The translations under genes and the position numbers were made by a program. A DNA stretch of 64,000 nucleotides from NCBI GenBank assembly GCA_049965615.1, contig JBMFWD010000008.1, positions 21,693 to 85,692 of the forward strand, read 5' to 3'. Below the pieces are notes generated by a model. That model searched no databases, was not told the DNA's origin, and saw only the letters and a list, made by a program, of their open reading frames with translations. The stretch comes from Acidobacterium sp049965615 (GTDB lineage Bacteria > Acidobacteriota > Terriglobia > Terriglobales > Acidobacteriaceae). Numbering within the stretch: position 1 is the first letter of the stretch; every line of letters starts with the position of its first letter. Shown here piece by piece: positions 44,144 to 52,874 of the stretch.

Positions 44144-45043
44144 ATGCTGGCGATGGTTGGCATCCTGATTGTGATTTGTGCGGTACTGGGTGGCTTTTTG
44201 ATGGAGAAGGGACCGTTGATGGTCCTGATGCAGCCGTCGGAGTTGCTGATTATCGGGGGCGCGGCGGTGGGGACGCTGCTGATTGCGAATCCTGTGCGGG
44301 TGCTGAAGGGTATTTTTGGCGGGATGCCGAAGATTCTGGGCAAGTCTCCGTTTGGGAAGGACACGTACATCAGCACGTTGAAGATGCTGTACGAGTTGCT
44401 GAACAAGGCGCGGCGGCTGGGGATGCTGGGCATTGAGCCGGACATCGAGAATCCGGATGAGAGCGAGCTGTTCCAGGCGTATCCGAAGTTTTTGAAGCAC
44501 CACCATTACCGGGATTTTGTGTGCGACACAATGCGGATGGCGGTGAGCGGGAACGTGGATGTGTTCGACATGGACCTGATGATCGAGCGGGATATCGAGG
44601 TGCATCACCATGGGGCGATGCAGCCGATCAGCGCGTTGTCGACAGCGGCGGACTCGCTGCCGGGGCTGGGCATTGTGGCGGCGGTGCTGGGGGTGGTGAT
44701 CACGATGGGGGCGCTGGACGGGCCGCCCGCCGAGATTGGCCATAAGGTGGCGTCGGCGCTGGTGGGAACGTTTCTGGGAATTCTGCTGTGTTACGGATTT
44801 GTGGGTCCGCTGGGCTCGAACATGAGCAAGCTGGTGGATGAGGAGCATGCCTATCTGTACATGATGCGGATTGTGCTGGTGTCGTATTTGAAGGGCCAGC
44901 CGCCGGTGCTGGCGATTGAGGCGGGGCGGCGGGCGATTCCCTCGCACGTGCGGCCGAGCTTTGCCGAGGTGGAGGCAGCGTACCGGGGTGAGGCGGCAGG
45001 CGGCGGCAGCGCGGCAGGAGCCGAGGCGGCGGCGCAGGCATGA
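44144..45043 (+). CDS. motA: Flagellar motor stator protein MotA
   Basis: This 299-residue inner-membrane protein forms the ring of the proton-driven stator unit with MotB. Four helices are visible, the first two at the N-terminus (residues 1-48), the last two at about 165-225, with the cytosolic loop between. The PGLGIVAAVLGVVITM helix and the PPAEIGHKVASALVGTFLGILL segment are MotA hallmarks. It overlaps motB by four bases. The C-terminal 20 residues are glycine and alanine rich. No other flagellar gene lies in the window. Confidence 0.93.
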   Translation: MLAMVGILIVICAVLGGFLMEKGPLMVLMQPSELLIIGGAAVGTLLIANPVRVLKGIFGGMPKILGKSPFGKDTYISTLKMLYELLNKARRLGMLGIEPDIENPDESELFQAYPKFLKHHHYRDFVCDTMRMAVSGNVDVFDMDLMIERDIEVHHHGAMQPISALSTAADSLPGLGIVAAVLGVVITMGALDGPPAEIGHKVASALVGTFLGILLCYGFVGPLGSNMSKLVDEEHAYLYMMRIVLVSYLKGQPPVLAIEAGRRAIPSHVRPSFAEVEAAYRGEAAGGGSAAGAEAAAQA

Positions 45044-45894
45044 GCAAGCATAAGCCAGTGATCGTGATCCGGAAGAAGGCCGCGGCGCATGGCGGGCACC
45101 ATGGCGGCGCGTGGAAGGTGGCCTACGCGGACTTTGTGACGGCGATGATGTCGCTGTTCATTGTGTTGTGGCTGATGAACACGACGCCGCAGGTGAAGAA
45201 GGCGGTGGCGGGGTATTTTCGGAATCCGCTGAGCAGTTCTGCGGAGACGGGCACGGACCGGAACGGGGTGGCGGACAATTTTGAGTTGAGCAAGCACGAT
45301 ATTCAGGATTTGAAGGACAAGATTCAGCAGGCGATGCAGAAGCAGACGCAACTGAAGGAGCTGAAGAACCAGGTGCAGGTGACAGTGACGCCGGAGGGAT
45401 TGCGGATTGAGCTGCTGGAGAAGAAGAACGGGACGTTTTTCCAGAACGGGAGCGCACAGTTGAGCCAGAACGGCGAGAAAATGCTGCAACTGCTGGCCGG
45501 GCAGCTGGGGCAGGTGCCGAACAAGATTTCGATTGAGGGGTATACGGACGCGAAGCCCTATGTGGGCAAGTCGGGGTATACGAACTGGAATTTGTCAGTA
45601 GACCGGGCGAACGCGGCGCGGGTGCTGATGCAGAGCGATGGCCTCAAAAAGGGGCAGGTGGAGGAGGTGCGCGGGTACGGGGACAACCATCTGCGGCTGC
45701 CGAAGAAGCCGTTTGATCCTTCGAACCGGCGGGTTTCGATCATTGTGCACTACGTGACGTTGCCGGCGGGAGCCCAGGTGAAGACGGAGACGATGGCGGG
45801 CAAGGGCGCGGTGAAGCTGCCGTCGGCGAAGGCCGCGGACGCGAAAGCGGGAGGTGGAAGTGCGTCCGGCGGGGGCGCGAGGTCGGGGAAGTGA
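45040..45894 (+). CDS. motB: Flagellar motor stator protein MotB
   Basis: This 284-residue protein has one N-terminal helix with the proton-conducting aspartate in AYADFVTAMMSLF, preceded by the basic, histidine-rich KAAAHGGHHGGAWK segment. An OmpA-like peptidoglycan-binding domain covers about residues 135-245 (IEGYTDAKPY, VRGYGDNHLR, NRRVSIIV). Together with MotA it forms the stator that turns the flagellum. A 25-residue glycine/alanine-rich tail is extra to the usual family. The start overlaps motA by four bases. Confidence 0.94.
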   Translation: MSKHKPVIVIRKKAAAHGGHHGGAWKVAYADFVTAMMSLFIVLWLMNTTPQVKKAVAGYFRNPLSSSAETGTDRNGVADNFELSKHDIQDLKDKIQQAMQKQTQLKELKNQVQVTVTPEGLRIELLEKKNGTFFQNGSAQLSQNGEKMLQLLAGQLGQVPNKISIEGYTDAKPYVGKSGYTNWNLSVDRANAARVLMQSDGLKKGQVEEVRGYGDNHLRLPKKPFDPSNRRVSIIVHYVTLPAGAQVKTETMAGKGAVKLPSAKAADAKAGGGSASGGGARSGK

Positions 45895-45961
45895 TGCGGT
45901 GAAAGCTGGGATTGCGGCGGCGGGATAAGGCGAGAGTGGTGGGGTTAGACTTGAGTCGAAG

Positions 45962-47077
45962 ATGCGACTCTCGACCGAAGTGCTGGTGTTGGGCGGTGGA
46001 CCTGCGGGGCTTTCCGCGGGGATAGCGCTGCGCCAGCGGGGCATGGATGTGACGGTAGTGGATGCTTTGGCGCCGTCGATTGACAAGGCCTGCGGGGAGG
46101 GACTGATGCCGGGTGCGCTGGCTGCGCTGGAGCGGCTGGGTGTGGCGATGACGGCGGCAGATGGGATGCCGTTTTATGGGATTCGGTTTCTGGATGAGCG
46201 GCGGCAGGCGGAGGCGTGCTTCCCGGATGCGCATGGGCTGGGGGTGCGGCGGCTTCGGCTGCATGAGCGATTGCGCGAGCGGGCGGAGGCCTGCGGAGTA
46301 ACGCTGCTTTGGAATACGCGGTGTCAGCCGATGGGGCCGGGGCGCGCGCTGGTGGATGGTGAGGAGTGCGATTATCGCTGGCTGGTGGGCGCGGATGGGC
46401 AGTCTTCTTCGGTGCGGGCCTGGGCGGGGATGAGCGCGTGCCGGGTGGAGAAGCTGCGGTATGGGATGCGGCGGCATTACCGGATGGCTCCGTGGAGCGA
46501 CCTGGTGGAGGTGTACTGGGGGGAGCGGGGACAGGCTTATGTGACTCCGGTGGCGGAGGATTGCGTTTGCGTGGCGTTTGTGGGGCGGGCGGCGCATTGC
46601 GAGGCGGAGGAGTGGCTAGAAGATTTTCCGGCGATTGCGGAGCGGGTGGAGGGAGTTCCGCTGGCTTCCGCGCAGCGGGGAGCGGTGTCTGCGACGCGGG
46701 TTTTGCGCGAGGTGGAGCGGGGCGGCGTGGCGCTGGTGGGAGATGCCTCCGGCAGTGTGGATGCGGTGACGGGCGAGGGGATGGCGAGTTGTTTTCTGCA
46801 GGCCGAGGCGCTGGCCGATGCGATGGCGGGCGGGCGGCTGGAAGGTTACGAGAAGGCGCATCGGAAGATTGGGCGGCTGCCGCACAGAATGTCATTGCTG
46901 TTGCTCCTGATGGACCGTTTTCCGGGGCTGGAGCAGCGGGCGCTGGAGGTGTTTGCGGAACGTCCGGAGTATTTTGAGGAACTGCTGGGGGTGCATGTGG
47001 GGGTGCGTGGGCTGGGGGAGTTTGTGGTGCGTCGGGGTGCGGGCTTTTGTTTGGGGCTTTTGCGGGCTGGTGGGTAG
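45962..47077 (+). CDS. FAD-dependent oxidoreductase of the geranylgeranyl-reductase/PHBH-like group
   Basis: This 371-residue flavoprotein has the Rossmann FAD motif VLVLGGGPAGLSAGI at residues 8-22, the second FAD contact GADGQSSSVR near residue 143-152 and the GDASGSVDAVTGEG segment near 261-274. The DKACGEGL segment at residues 42-49 is typical of geranylgeranyl-reductase and related FixC-like enzymes. It probably acts on a hydrophobic or aromatic substrate; which one is unknown. The gene stands alone between motB and a repeat-rich gap. Confidence 0.84.
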   Translation: MRLSTEVLVLGGGPAGLSAGIALRQRGMDVTVVDALAPSIDKACGEGLMPGALAALERLGVAMTAADGMPFYGIRFLDERRQAEACFPDAHGLGVRRLRLHERLRERAEACGVTLLWNTRCQPMGPGRALVDGEECDYRWLVGADGQSSSVRAWAGMSACRVEKLRYGMRRHYRMAPWSDLVEVYWGERGQAYVTPVAEDCVCVAFVGRAAHCEAEEWLEDFPAIAERVEGVPLASAQRGAVSATRVLREVERGGVALVGDASGSVDAVTGEGMASCFLQAEALADAMAGGRLEGYEKAHRKIGRLPHRMSLLLLLMDRFPGLEQRALEVFAERPEYFEELLGVHVGVRGLGEFVVRRGAGFCLGLLRAGG

Positions 47078-47127
47078 GGTGGGTTACTCGTTGGTGATCA
47101 CGTTTTGATGGGCGGGGGATTTCCGTT

Positions 47128-47300
47128 CCCACCCTCCGCTTTGCGAAGGATGGGGCACCCGTAGATGGTCTTTGGCCTGGCAGGGGACTGCAGGTCCCTC
47201 GGCTGCGCGCCTATGGCGCTTCGTTCGGGATGACAATTTCATGGGTGAGGAGTGTTTCCACCCCACTCCTGCGCAAAAGACGCGCATGAATGGGGCACCC
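47128..47300. repeat. Two hairpin repeats flanking a GCAGGTCCC-type unit
   Basis: Between the FAD oxidoreductase and the phosphatase gene (47078-47324) lie CCCACCCT...AGGATGGGGCACCCG at 47128-47160, a CTGCAGGTCCC...GGGATGACA unit at about 47188-47236, and CCCCACTCCTGCGC...GCGCATGAATGGGG at 47261-47295. All three belong to families seen elsewhere in the window. Confidence 0.85.
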
Positions 47301-47324
47301 GTAGCCCGCGGAGTTGGAAACGGG

Positions 47325-48923
47325 TCAGGAGTAGCGGAGTTCGAGGACGGTGCAGTCGTCGTCGTTTTCGTTGGTTTCGCAGAAGGCCTGGACCTGTTGG
47401 AAGAGATCGTCGAGGCTGTCGCAGCGTGCGGCGGATTGTTCGACTCGCTCTTCTCCGAAGAAATTGCCTGCGGTGTCGCGGGCTTCTGTGACGCCGTCGG
47501 TGACGATGAGGAGCCGGGAGCCGGGTTCAAGTTTCGCCTCTCCGACGGTGAATTGCGCTTTTTCGACCATGCCGACGGGCAGATTGGATTCCGGCAGGCG
47601 CATGCTTCCGGACTGGGAGCAGACGAAGGGCGGGATGTGGCCGCAGTTGATGTATTCGCAGCGGCCGTCAGAGTAGAGGCGGACGACGGCCATGGTGGCG
47701 TATTTGCCGATGTCTTTTTCGCAGATGTAGCGGTTGACGGCGGCGGCCATGGCGTCGAGGGGCTGGCGTGAGAGGAGCTGCGCGTACATCATGCCCTGCA
47801 TGGTGCAGGCGAGGATGGCGGCGGAGATGCCTTTTCCAGAGACGTCAGCGACGGCGGCGGTGAGGACTTCGTTGTCAGCGATGGCGAGGAAGAAGTCTCC
47901 GCCGATTTCGCGGCAGGAGACGGAGCGTGCGGCGACGCTGGCGAAGGGGACGGTGGGGAGCTTGGCCGTCATGATGTTGCTTTGGATTTTGGCGGCGACG
48001 TTGAGTTCTTCGCGATAGCGGCGTTCGTTTTCCTCGGCGATGGCGAGTTGCGCGTTGTCGATGAGGGCGGCGGCGTCGGTGGAGATGGCGCGGAGGAGAT
48101 TGTTGTCGACCTCGGAGAGTGCGCCGGTGCGGAGGCGGCTGTCGAGGTAGAGGAGGCCGAGGATGTTGGATTCGCGTTCGCCGTTGGCGCCGCGATGGCG
48201 GCGGAGGGGTATGCAGATGACACTGCGGATGTTGTGGGCGACGACGCTGTCGGTGCGCTGTTCGGCGCTGAGGGTGTCGGTAACGATGAATTCCTTTGCG
48301 GTCTTGAGGGCCTCGCGGATGGCGCCGTGGGAGACGGTGGCGTCGTCGGTGAGGGGAGTGCCTTCGCGGCTGCGGCCCATGGCGAGCTGGAGTTCGCCGG
48401 AGGGAGCGCAGAGGAAGACGTAGCCGCGCTCGACCTGGGTGAGCTCGAGAGTGGTTTCGAGCAGCGCGGCGAGGATTTGTTCCATGCCGCCTTCGCCGGT
48501 GAGCTTGCGCGCGGCGTCGAAGAACCAGCGCAGTTTTTCGATGGAAGTGTTGCCGGCGCTGAGTTGGGGCAGTTGCTGGATGATGTCTCGAATGGTGGAG
48601 GTGGAGGTGACGGCGCTGATGCCGAAGTGGAGGACGGGGCCGGAGAGAGTGCCGAAGGCGAGGGTGTCTCCTTCGCTGAGCAGGGCGCGGTCCTTGATGA
48701 GCTTTCCGTTGAGGTAGGTGCCGTGGCGGCTGCCGAGGTCGACGAGCATGTATTTGCCGTCTTCAAAGGTGATCTGGGCGTGGCGGCGGGAGACGTAGGG
48801 GTGGCTGAGGACGAGGTCGCTCCCGGGAAGTCGGCCGCAGATGAAAGGGAAATTGGCGATGGTCCCGGTCTTGCGCAGACGGTTGTCGATGAGCGTATAG
48901 GCGATGGAATCTGGTTCCTGCAT
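47325..48923 (-). CDS. FHA-GAF-PP2C (SpoIIE-type) serine phosphatase
   Basis: This 532-residue signalling protein has three domains: an FHA domain (about residues 28-98; GRLPGSDLVLSH, VSRRHAQI, LGSRHGTYLNG) that binds phosphothreonine peptides, a GAF sensor domain (about 165-310) and a PP2C-like SpoIIE phosphatase domain (about 330-530), with a metal-site aspartate in EIGGDFF, then DVSGKGISAA and the C-terminal NENDDDCTVLEL. Such proteins dephosphorylate anti-sigma-factor antagonists. No anti-sigma pair is next to it, so its target is elsewhere. The long gene is soluble and cytoplasmic. Confidence 0.92.
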   Translation of the reverse strand: MQEPDSIAYTLIDNRLRKTGTIANFPFICGRLPGSDLVLSHPYVSRRHAQITFEDGKYMLVDLGSRHGTYLNGKLIKDRALLSEGDTLAFGTLSGPVLHFGISAVTSTSTIRDIIQQLPQLSAGNTSIEKLRWFFDAARKLTGEGGMEQILAALLETTLELTQVERGYVFLCAPSGELQLAMGRSREGTPLTDDATVSHGAIREALKTAKEFIVTDTLSAEQRTDSVVAHNIRSVICIPLRRHRGANGERESNILGLLYLDSRLRTGALSEVDNNLLRAISTDAAALIDNAQLAIAEENERRYREELNVAAKIQSNIMTAKLPTVPFASVAARSVSCREIGGDFFLAIADNEVLTAAVADVSGKGISAAILACTMQGMMYAQLLSRQPLDAMAAAVNRYICEKDIGKYATMAVVRLYSDGRCEYINCGHIPPFVCSQSGSMRLPESNLPVGMVEKAQFTVGEAKLEPGSRLLIVTDGVTEARDTAGNFFGEERVEQSAARCDSLDDLFQQVQAFCETNENDDDCTVLELRYS

Positions 48924-49110
48924 TTGCCGAGGATTCTATCGGAAGTTGGGAGGGAAGACACGCCCGAAGATGCGACTGGGGAAGAATTTACGAAAGGAGA
49001 GGAGAAAAAGAAGCCGGCTTCGCGGATGATTTGCGAAGCCGGCCGGAGGAGGACAGCAGGAAAGCGGGTGTCCTGAGTCTTGGATCTCTGCCGGTGCGAC
49101 AAAGGACAAC

Positions 49111-49168
49111 CGCAGATCCCTCCACTCCGCAGATCGCTTGCGCGATCTGCTTTGGTCGGGATGACAAC
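49111..49168. repeat. Dispersed GCAGATCCC...GGGATGACA repeat
   Basis: This unit sits just downstream of the TonB receptor gene and contains an internal inverted repeat GCAGATCGC/GCGATCTGC. Related units are near 35.5, 37.6, 43.8 and 47.2 kb. Confidence 0.75.
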
Positions 49169-49201
49169 AAGGTTTATTTTGCTGACTGCAAACTCAGCAC
49201 A

Positions 49202-52200
49202 TTAGAATTCCAGCCGGAGCGAGACCTGTCCGCTGCGGGCGCTGCCGAAGCCGGAGCCGCGGGCCTGGGTGATTTGTCCGTACTCGGGGCTGGAGATGTT
49301 GAGGTTGGGATCACCGAGGTTGAGGTGATTGAGGACGTTGGTGAAGGTTCCCTCGGCGCGGAGGCGGAGGTTGTCGTAGATGAGGAAGGTTTTGAAGAGA
49401 CCGGCGGACCAGTTGACGGTGCCGGGGCCTTCGAGGGAGCCGACCTGGGCGTTGCCGAATCGACCGATGGGGGTGATGCCGACGACGTTTCCGTTGGCGT
49501 CCGTGGTGGTTCCGCCGACGTTGCAGGTCTGACCCCACTGCCATGTGCCTTCCTGACCGGGGCAGACGTAGGCAGCTTTGTTGATCCAGTCGAAGCGGCT
49601 GGCGTTGGGTGCTCGTCCGTTGGCGACCCGGTCAGGGTGCTGTGCGCGACCGGGGTAGGACCCGCCCTGGTAGTTATTGTTGAGGCCGGAACCGGTGCCG
49701 GAGGGGTCAAGGTTGCCGCCGGGGAAGTAGGGGCTGAGATAGGGTCCGCTTTCCCAGAGGAAGATGCTGCTGACCTGCCAGCCGCCGGCGATGAGATCTT
49801 CGGCGCGGTTCATGTGAGCGCCGAAGCGCTGGCCATGACCGAAGGGCAGGCTGTAGACGAGCGTGGTGTTCCAATGATTGCGGCGGGTGCCGTAAACGTT
49901 GCCGAAGTCGATGCTGCGGTCGTGTCCCCACTCGGCGCGCGCGCCGCCGGTTTCGCCAGCGAAGCCGGTATTGTTGGGACCCTGGTTATCGGCAAGGTTC
50001 TTTGCCCATGTGTAGCTGGAGTCAAAGGTGAGTCCGTTGCCGGTGTGGTGGCTTACGTCAAGCTGCAGTGCGTTGTAGCTGGCATTTGCGCCGACCGCGC
50101 GGGTGTTGACTACGCCCCAGTTGGGGAAGGGCCGCGCGCTGAGGGGCTGGAAGTAAGCCGATGTGGTTTTGGAGTAGCTGGGCAGGTCGTTGAGGTTGGG
50201 CGCCCAGACGAGGTCGTGGGTTTCCATGCCGATGTAGGAGATGCGCGCGCCGAAACCGGAGCCGAATTCGTGATCGACGGAGAGGGTGTACTGCTCGGAG
50301 TAGGGGTCTTTCCAGTTGACGGCGTTTGCGGTGCCGAAGTAGGCGGTACCGTATGCGCCGGCAGCGGAACTGGTTCCCTGGCCGGCGTAGATCTGGGGCC
50401 ATGAGTAGGCCGGGCCGGATGGGGTTTCGCTGTTGGCGTAGATGTTGGTGGCGGCCTGCACGGTTCCGGTGAGGGAGTAGTAGATGGAGCCGAGGGTGGT
50501 GATGTCGTACATGCCGAAGCCACCACGGATGGCCGTACGGTCATTGTTGAAGGGGCGGAAGGCGAAGCCGAAGCGCGGCATGAAGCGCAGGTGCGGCACT
50601 TTCTTGAGGTAGCTGGGGTAGCCGGCCGCAGAGTTGCTGAGGACCGGGGTGCAGGGAGCGCCGTTGGCGTCCGGGGAGCCGGAGGTCTGGCCGACGGGGC
50701 AGGCGTTGAAGCTGGCGAGATAGCCGGCGGCAAGGGTGCTTTGCGCGCCGTCGGGGAAGATGACTTCGCCGGACCTGGGAACGAGCGGGTTGAAGTTGCC
50801 GATGTTGCCGGAGGGGTCGTGGTATCCGGGTTCGAACTCGTAGCGGACGCCGTAGCTGAGCGTGAGACGCTGGGTGGCACGCCACTGATCCTGCGCGAAG
50901 AAGGCGTAGTGGATGGAGATGCCGTCGTTGTCGGACTGGACATCGTCGTAGGCCGTGCCTTGCGGGGCGCCGATAAGAAAGTCTCCGAACTCCTGGCCGG
51001 TGAAGTTTTGGCCGGTGTTGAAGAAGAAGGTGCCGTAGTTGTCTGCGCCGAAGAAGCCAAGGGGGGTGATGGCCTGGATGTGACGGATGTCCATGCCGGC
51101 TTTGACGACGTGGTTGTTGTGGGTCCAGGTGAGCGTGTCAGCGTATTCGAGGACCTTGGATTTGCTGGTGGATGCGATGCGATCGGCATTGAGGGAGCTG
51201 AGGTACTTGAAGTCAAGCTCGGGGATGCCGTTGAAGAAGAGGTTCTGGAGGCCCTGGAGTCCGGTGGACCTGGCGAAGCCGGGACCGTCGAAGGAGTTGG
51301 TGCTTCCGCTGGTGAAGAAGTTGTAGCCGAAGCGGAATTCGTTCAAGAGATGGGGATTGAAGGTGTAGTTGCCGGCGACGATGAGGTCGCGGTTTTGACC
51401 GATGCTTTGTCCTTCGGGGACGAGCAGCGGCTGGGGCTGATTCTGGCTGATGTTCTTCCAGGAGTAGCGCGCGAAGACGAGGGCGCGCTGGCCGAAGTAC
51501 TGGTCACCGCGAATGTCGAACTGGTTGGAGTTGTAGGCGGTGTTCTGGTTGACGATGTAGTTGATCTGACCGGGCGTGTAGGAGTTGGTGTTGCCGGTGT
51601 TGGGGTCTGGGAAGAACTGCAGGAACTTTTGCGAGACCGGATTGATGGGCACGGTGTAGTTGGAATAAGTGCCGCCAGTGAAGGGGTTGGTGAGGGGCTG
51701 CACGCCTGCGACCTGCGAGAAGTTGCCCTGCTTCATTTGCGCGGTGGGCACGCTGTACTGCGCGCCGGTGGACTTGGGAAGGCGGAAGCCTTCGTAGTCG
51801 GCAAAGAAGAAGCTGCGGTTGTGACCGTTATAGAGGTGAGGGATGACGACGGGTCCGCCGCCGGAGCCGCCGAAGTCGTTGCCGACGATGTGGGGCTTTT
51901 TGATGTCGCCGTAGGGGATGGCGTTGAAGGCGGAGTTCTGGAAGTACCAGAAGGCGGAGCCGTGGAGCTTGTTGGACCCGCTCTTGGTGATGACGGTGAT
52001 CTGTCCGGGCTGTCCGAATTCTGCGTTGTCGAGGACGCCTTCGACGCGGAGCTCGGAGATGGCTTCGCCGGAGGGGAATGCATCCTGGAGGGGGCTGTTG
52101 CCGGTGACGTTCTGTACGGTGATGCCGTCGACGGTGACGTCGGATTGAGATGGGAGGCCGCCCTGCACGGAGAACTGGACGCCGGTGCCGTCGGCGCGGC

Positions 52201-52729
52201 CTGTATCGGCCTGGACGCCGGGGAGGGTCTGGATGAGATCGAGCGGGCTGGTGCCGTTCTGGCTGGCGCGGTAGTTGGCCGGCAGATTCTCGACGTCAAC
52301 CGCATTGTAGGTGGCTTCAATGGTTGGCGACTCGGTGGAGATGGCGCCTGCCGAACCAGCGTTAACTGTAACTTTTTGACTTACATTTCCAAGCGGGAGG
52401 ATTGCATCTGCACGGAGCTGCTGGCGGGCGACGAGGGTGAGGTTGTCGAGAGTGACGTTCTGGAAGCCCTCGGCGCTGACGTTGACGCGGTAGTGGCCCT
52501 CAAGAAGATTGAAGAACTGGTAGTTGCCGGTGGCATTGGTGGTGCTGGCGTTGATAACCCCGGTATCTGTATTCGTAATGGTTACTTTTGCATTTGGGAT
52601 GACGGCTCCGGAGGGGTCTTTTACCGTACCGAGGATCGTGCCCTGGGTGGATTGAGCAAAAAGCAGGGATGGGAACAGGAAGAGCAGCGCCATCCAGAGA
52701 ACGATGTTTTGTTTGTGACTTAGCTTCAC
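49202..52729 (-). CDS. TonB-dependent (Oar-like) receptor with carboxypeptidase-regulatory-like domain
   Basis: This 1175-residue outer-membrane protein has a signal peptide (to about residue 25, ...LLFAQ), an Ig-like carboxypeptidase-regulatory domain (about 28-110; GTVKDPSGAVIPNAKVT, GNYQFFNLLEGHY), a plug domain (about 150-270) and a large barrel that ends with an aromatic residue (LRLEF). This is the typical acidobacterial receptor type, thought to import oligosaccharides or similar solutes. It starts at GTG 52729, with GGAGG nine bases upstream. The phosphoesterase gene upstream faces the same way, with 145 bases between. The substrate cannot be read from the sequence. Confidence 0.93.
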   Translation of the reverse strand: MKLSHKQNIVLWMALLFLFPSLLFAQSTQGTILGTVKDPSGAVIPNAKVTITNTDTGVINASTTNATGNYQFFNLLEGHYRVNVSAEGFQNVTLDNLTLVARQQLRADAILPLGNVSQKVTVNAGSAGAISTESPTIEATYNAVDVENLPANYRASQNGTSPLDLIQTLPGVQADTGRADGTGVQFSVQGGLPSQSDVTVDGITVQNVTGNSPLQDAFPSGEAISELRVEGVLDNAEFGQPGQITVITKSGSNKLHGSAFWYFQNSAFNAIPYGDIKKPHIVGNDFGGSGGGPVVIPHLYNGHNRSFFFADYEGFRLPKSTGAQYSVPTAQMKQGNFSQVAGVQPLTNPFTGGTYSNYTVPINPVSQKFLQFFPDPNTGNTNSYTPGQINYIVNQNTAYNSNQFDIRGDQYFGQRALVFARYSWKNISQNQPQPLLVPEGQSIGQNRDLIVAGNYTFNPHLLNEFRFGYNFFTSGSTNSFDGPGFARSTGLQGLQNLFFNGIPELDFKYLSSLNADRIASTSKSKVLEYADTLTWTHNNHVVKAGMDIRHIQAITPLGFFGADNYGTFFFNTGQNFTGQEFGDFLIGAPQGTAYDDVQSDNDGISIHYAFFAQDQWRATQRLTLSYGVRYEFEPGYHDPSGNIGNFNPLVPRSGEVIFPDGAQSTLAAGYLASFNACPVGQTSGSPDANGAPCTPVLSNSAAGYPSYLKKVPHLRFMPRFGFAFRPFNNDRTAIRGGFGMYDITTLGSIYYSLTGTVQAATNIYANSETPSGPAYSWPQIYAGQGTSSAAGAYGTAYFGTANAVNWKDPYSEQYTLSVDHEFGSGFGARISYIGMETHDLVWAPNLNDLPSYSKTTSAYFQPLSARPFPNWGVVNTRAVGANASYNALQLDVSHHTGNGLTFDSSYTWAKNLADNQGPNNTGFAGETGGARAEWGHDRSIDFGNVYGTRRNHWNTTLVYSLPFGHGQRFGAHMNRAEDLIAGGWQVSSIFLWESGPYLSPYFPGGNLDPSGTGSGLNNNYQGGSYPGRAQHPDRVANGRAPNASRFDWINKAAYVCPGQEGTWQWGQTCNVGGTTTDANGNVVGITPIGRFGNAQVGSLEGPGTVNWSAGLFKTFLIYDNLRLRAEGTFTNVLNHLNLGDPNLNISSPEYGQITQARGSGFGSARSGQVSLRLEF

Positions 52730-52874
52730 GTCTTTTGGCCTCCGATGCGAACGCTAACAACGGGGTGTGAACAAGGTGTGAAGCAAAGTGCGGCGTTGGA
52801 TTAAAAGTGAATGAGCGTTGCAATATTTATTGGAATGCAGCGTTGCCGTAACAACGCTGCAACGTTTTGAAAGG

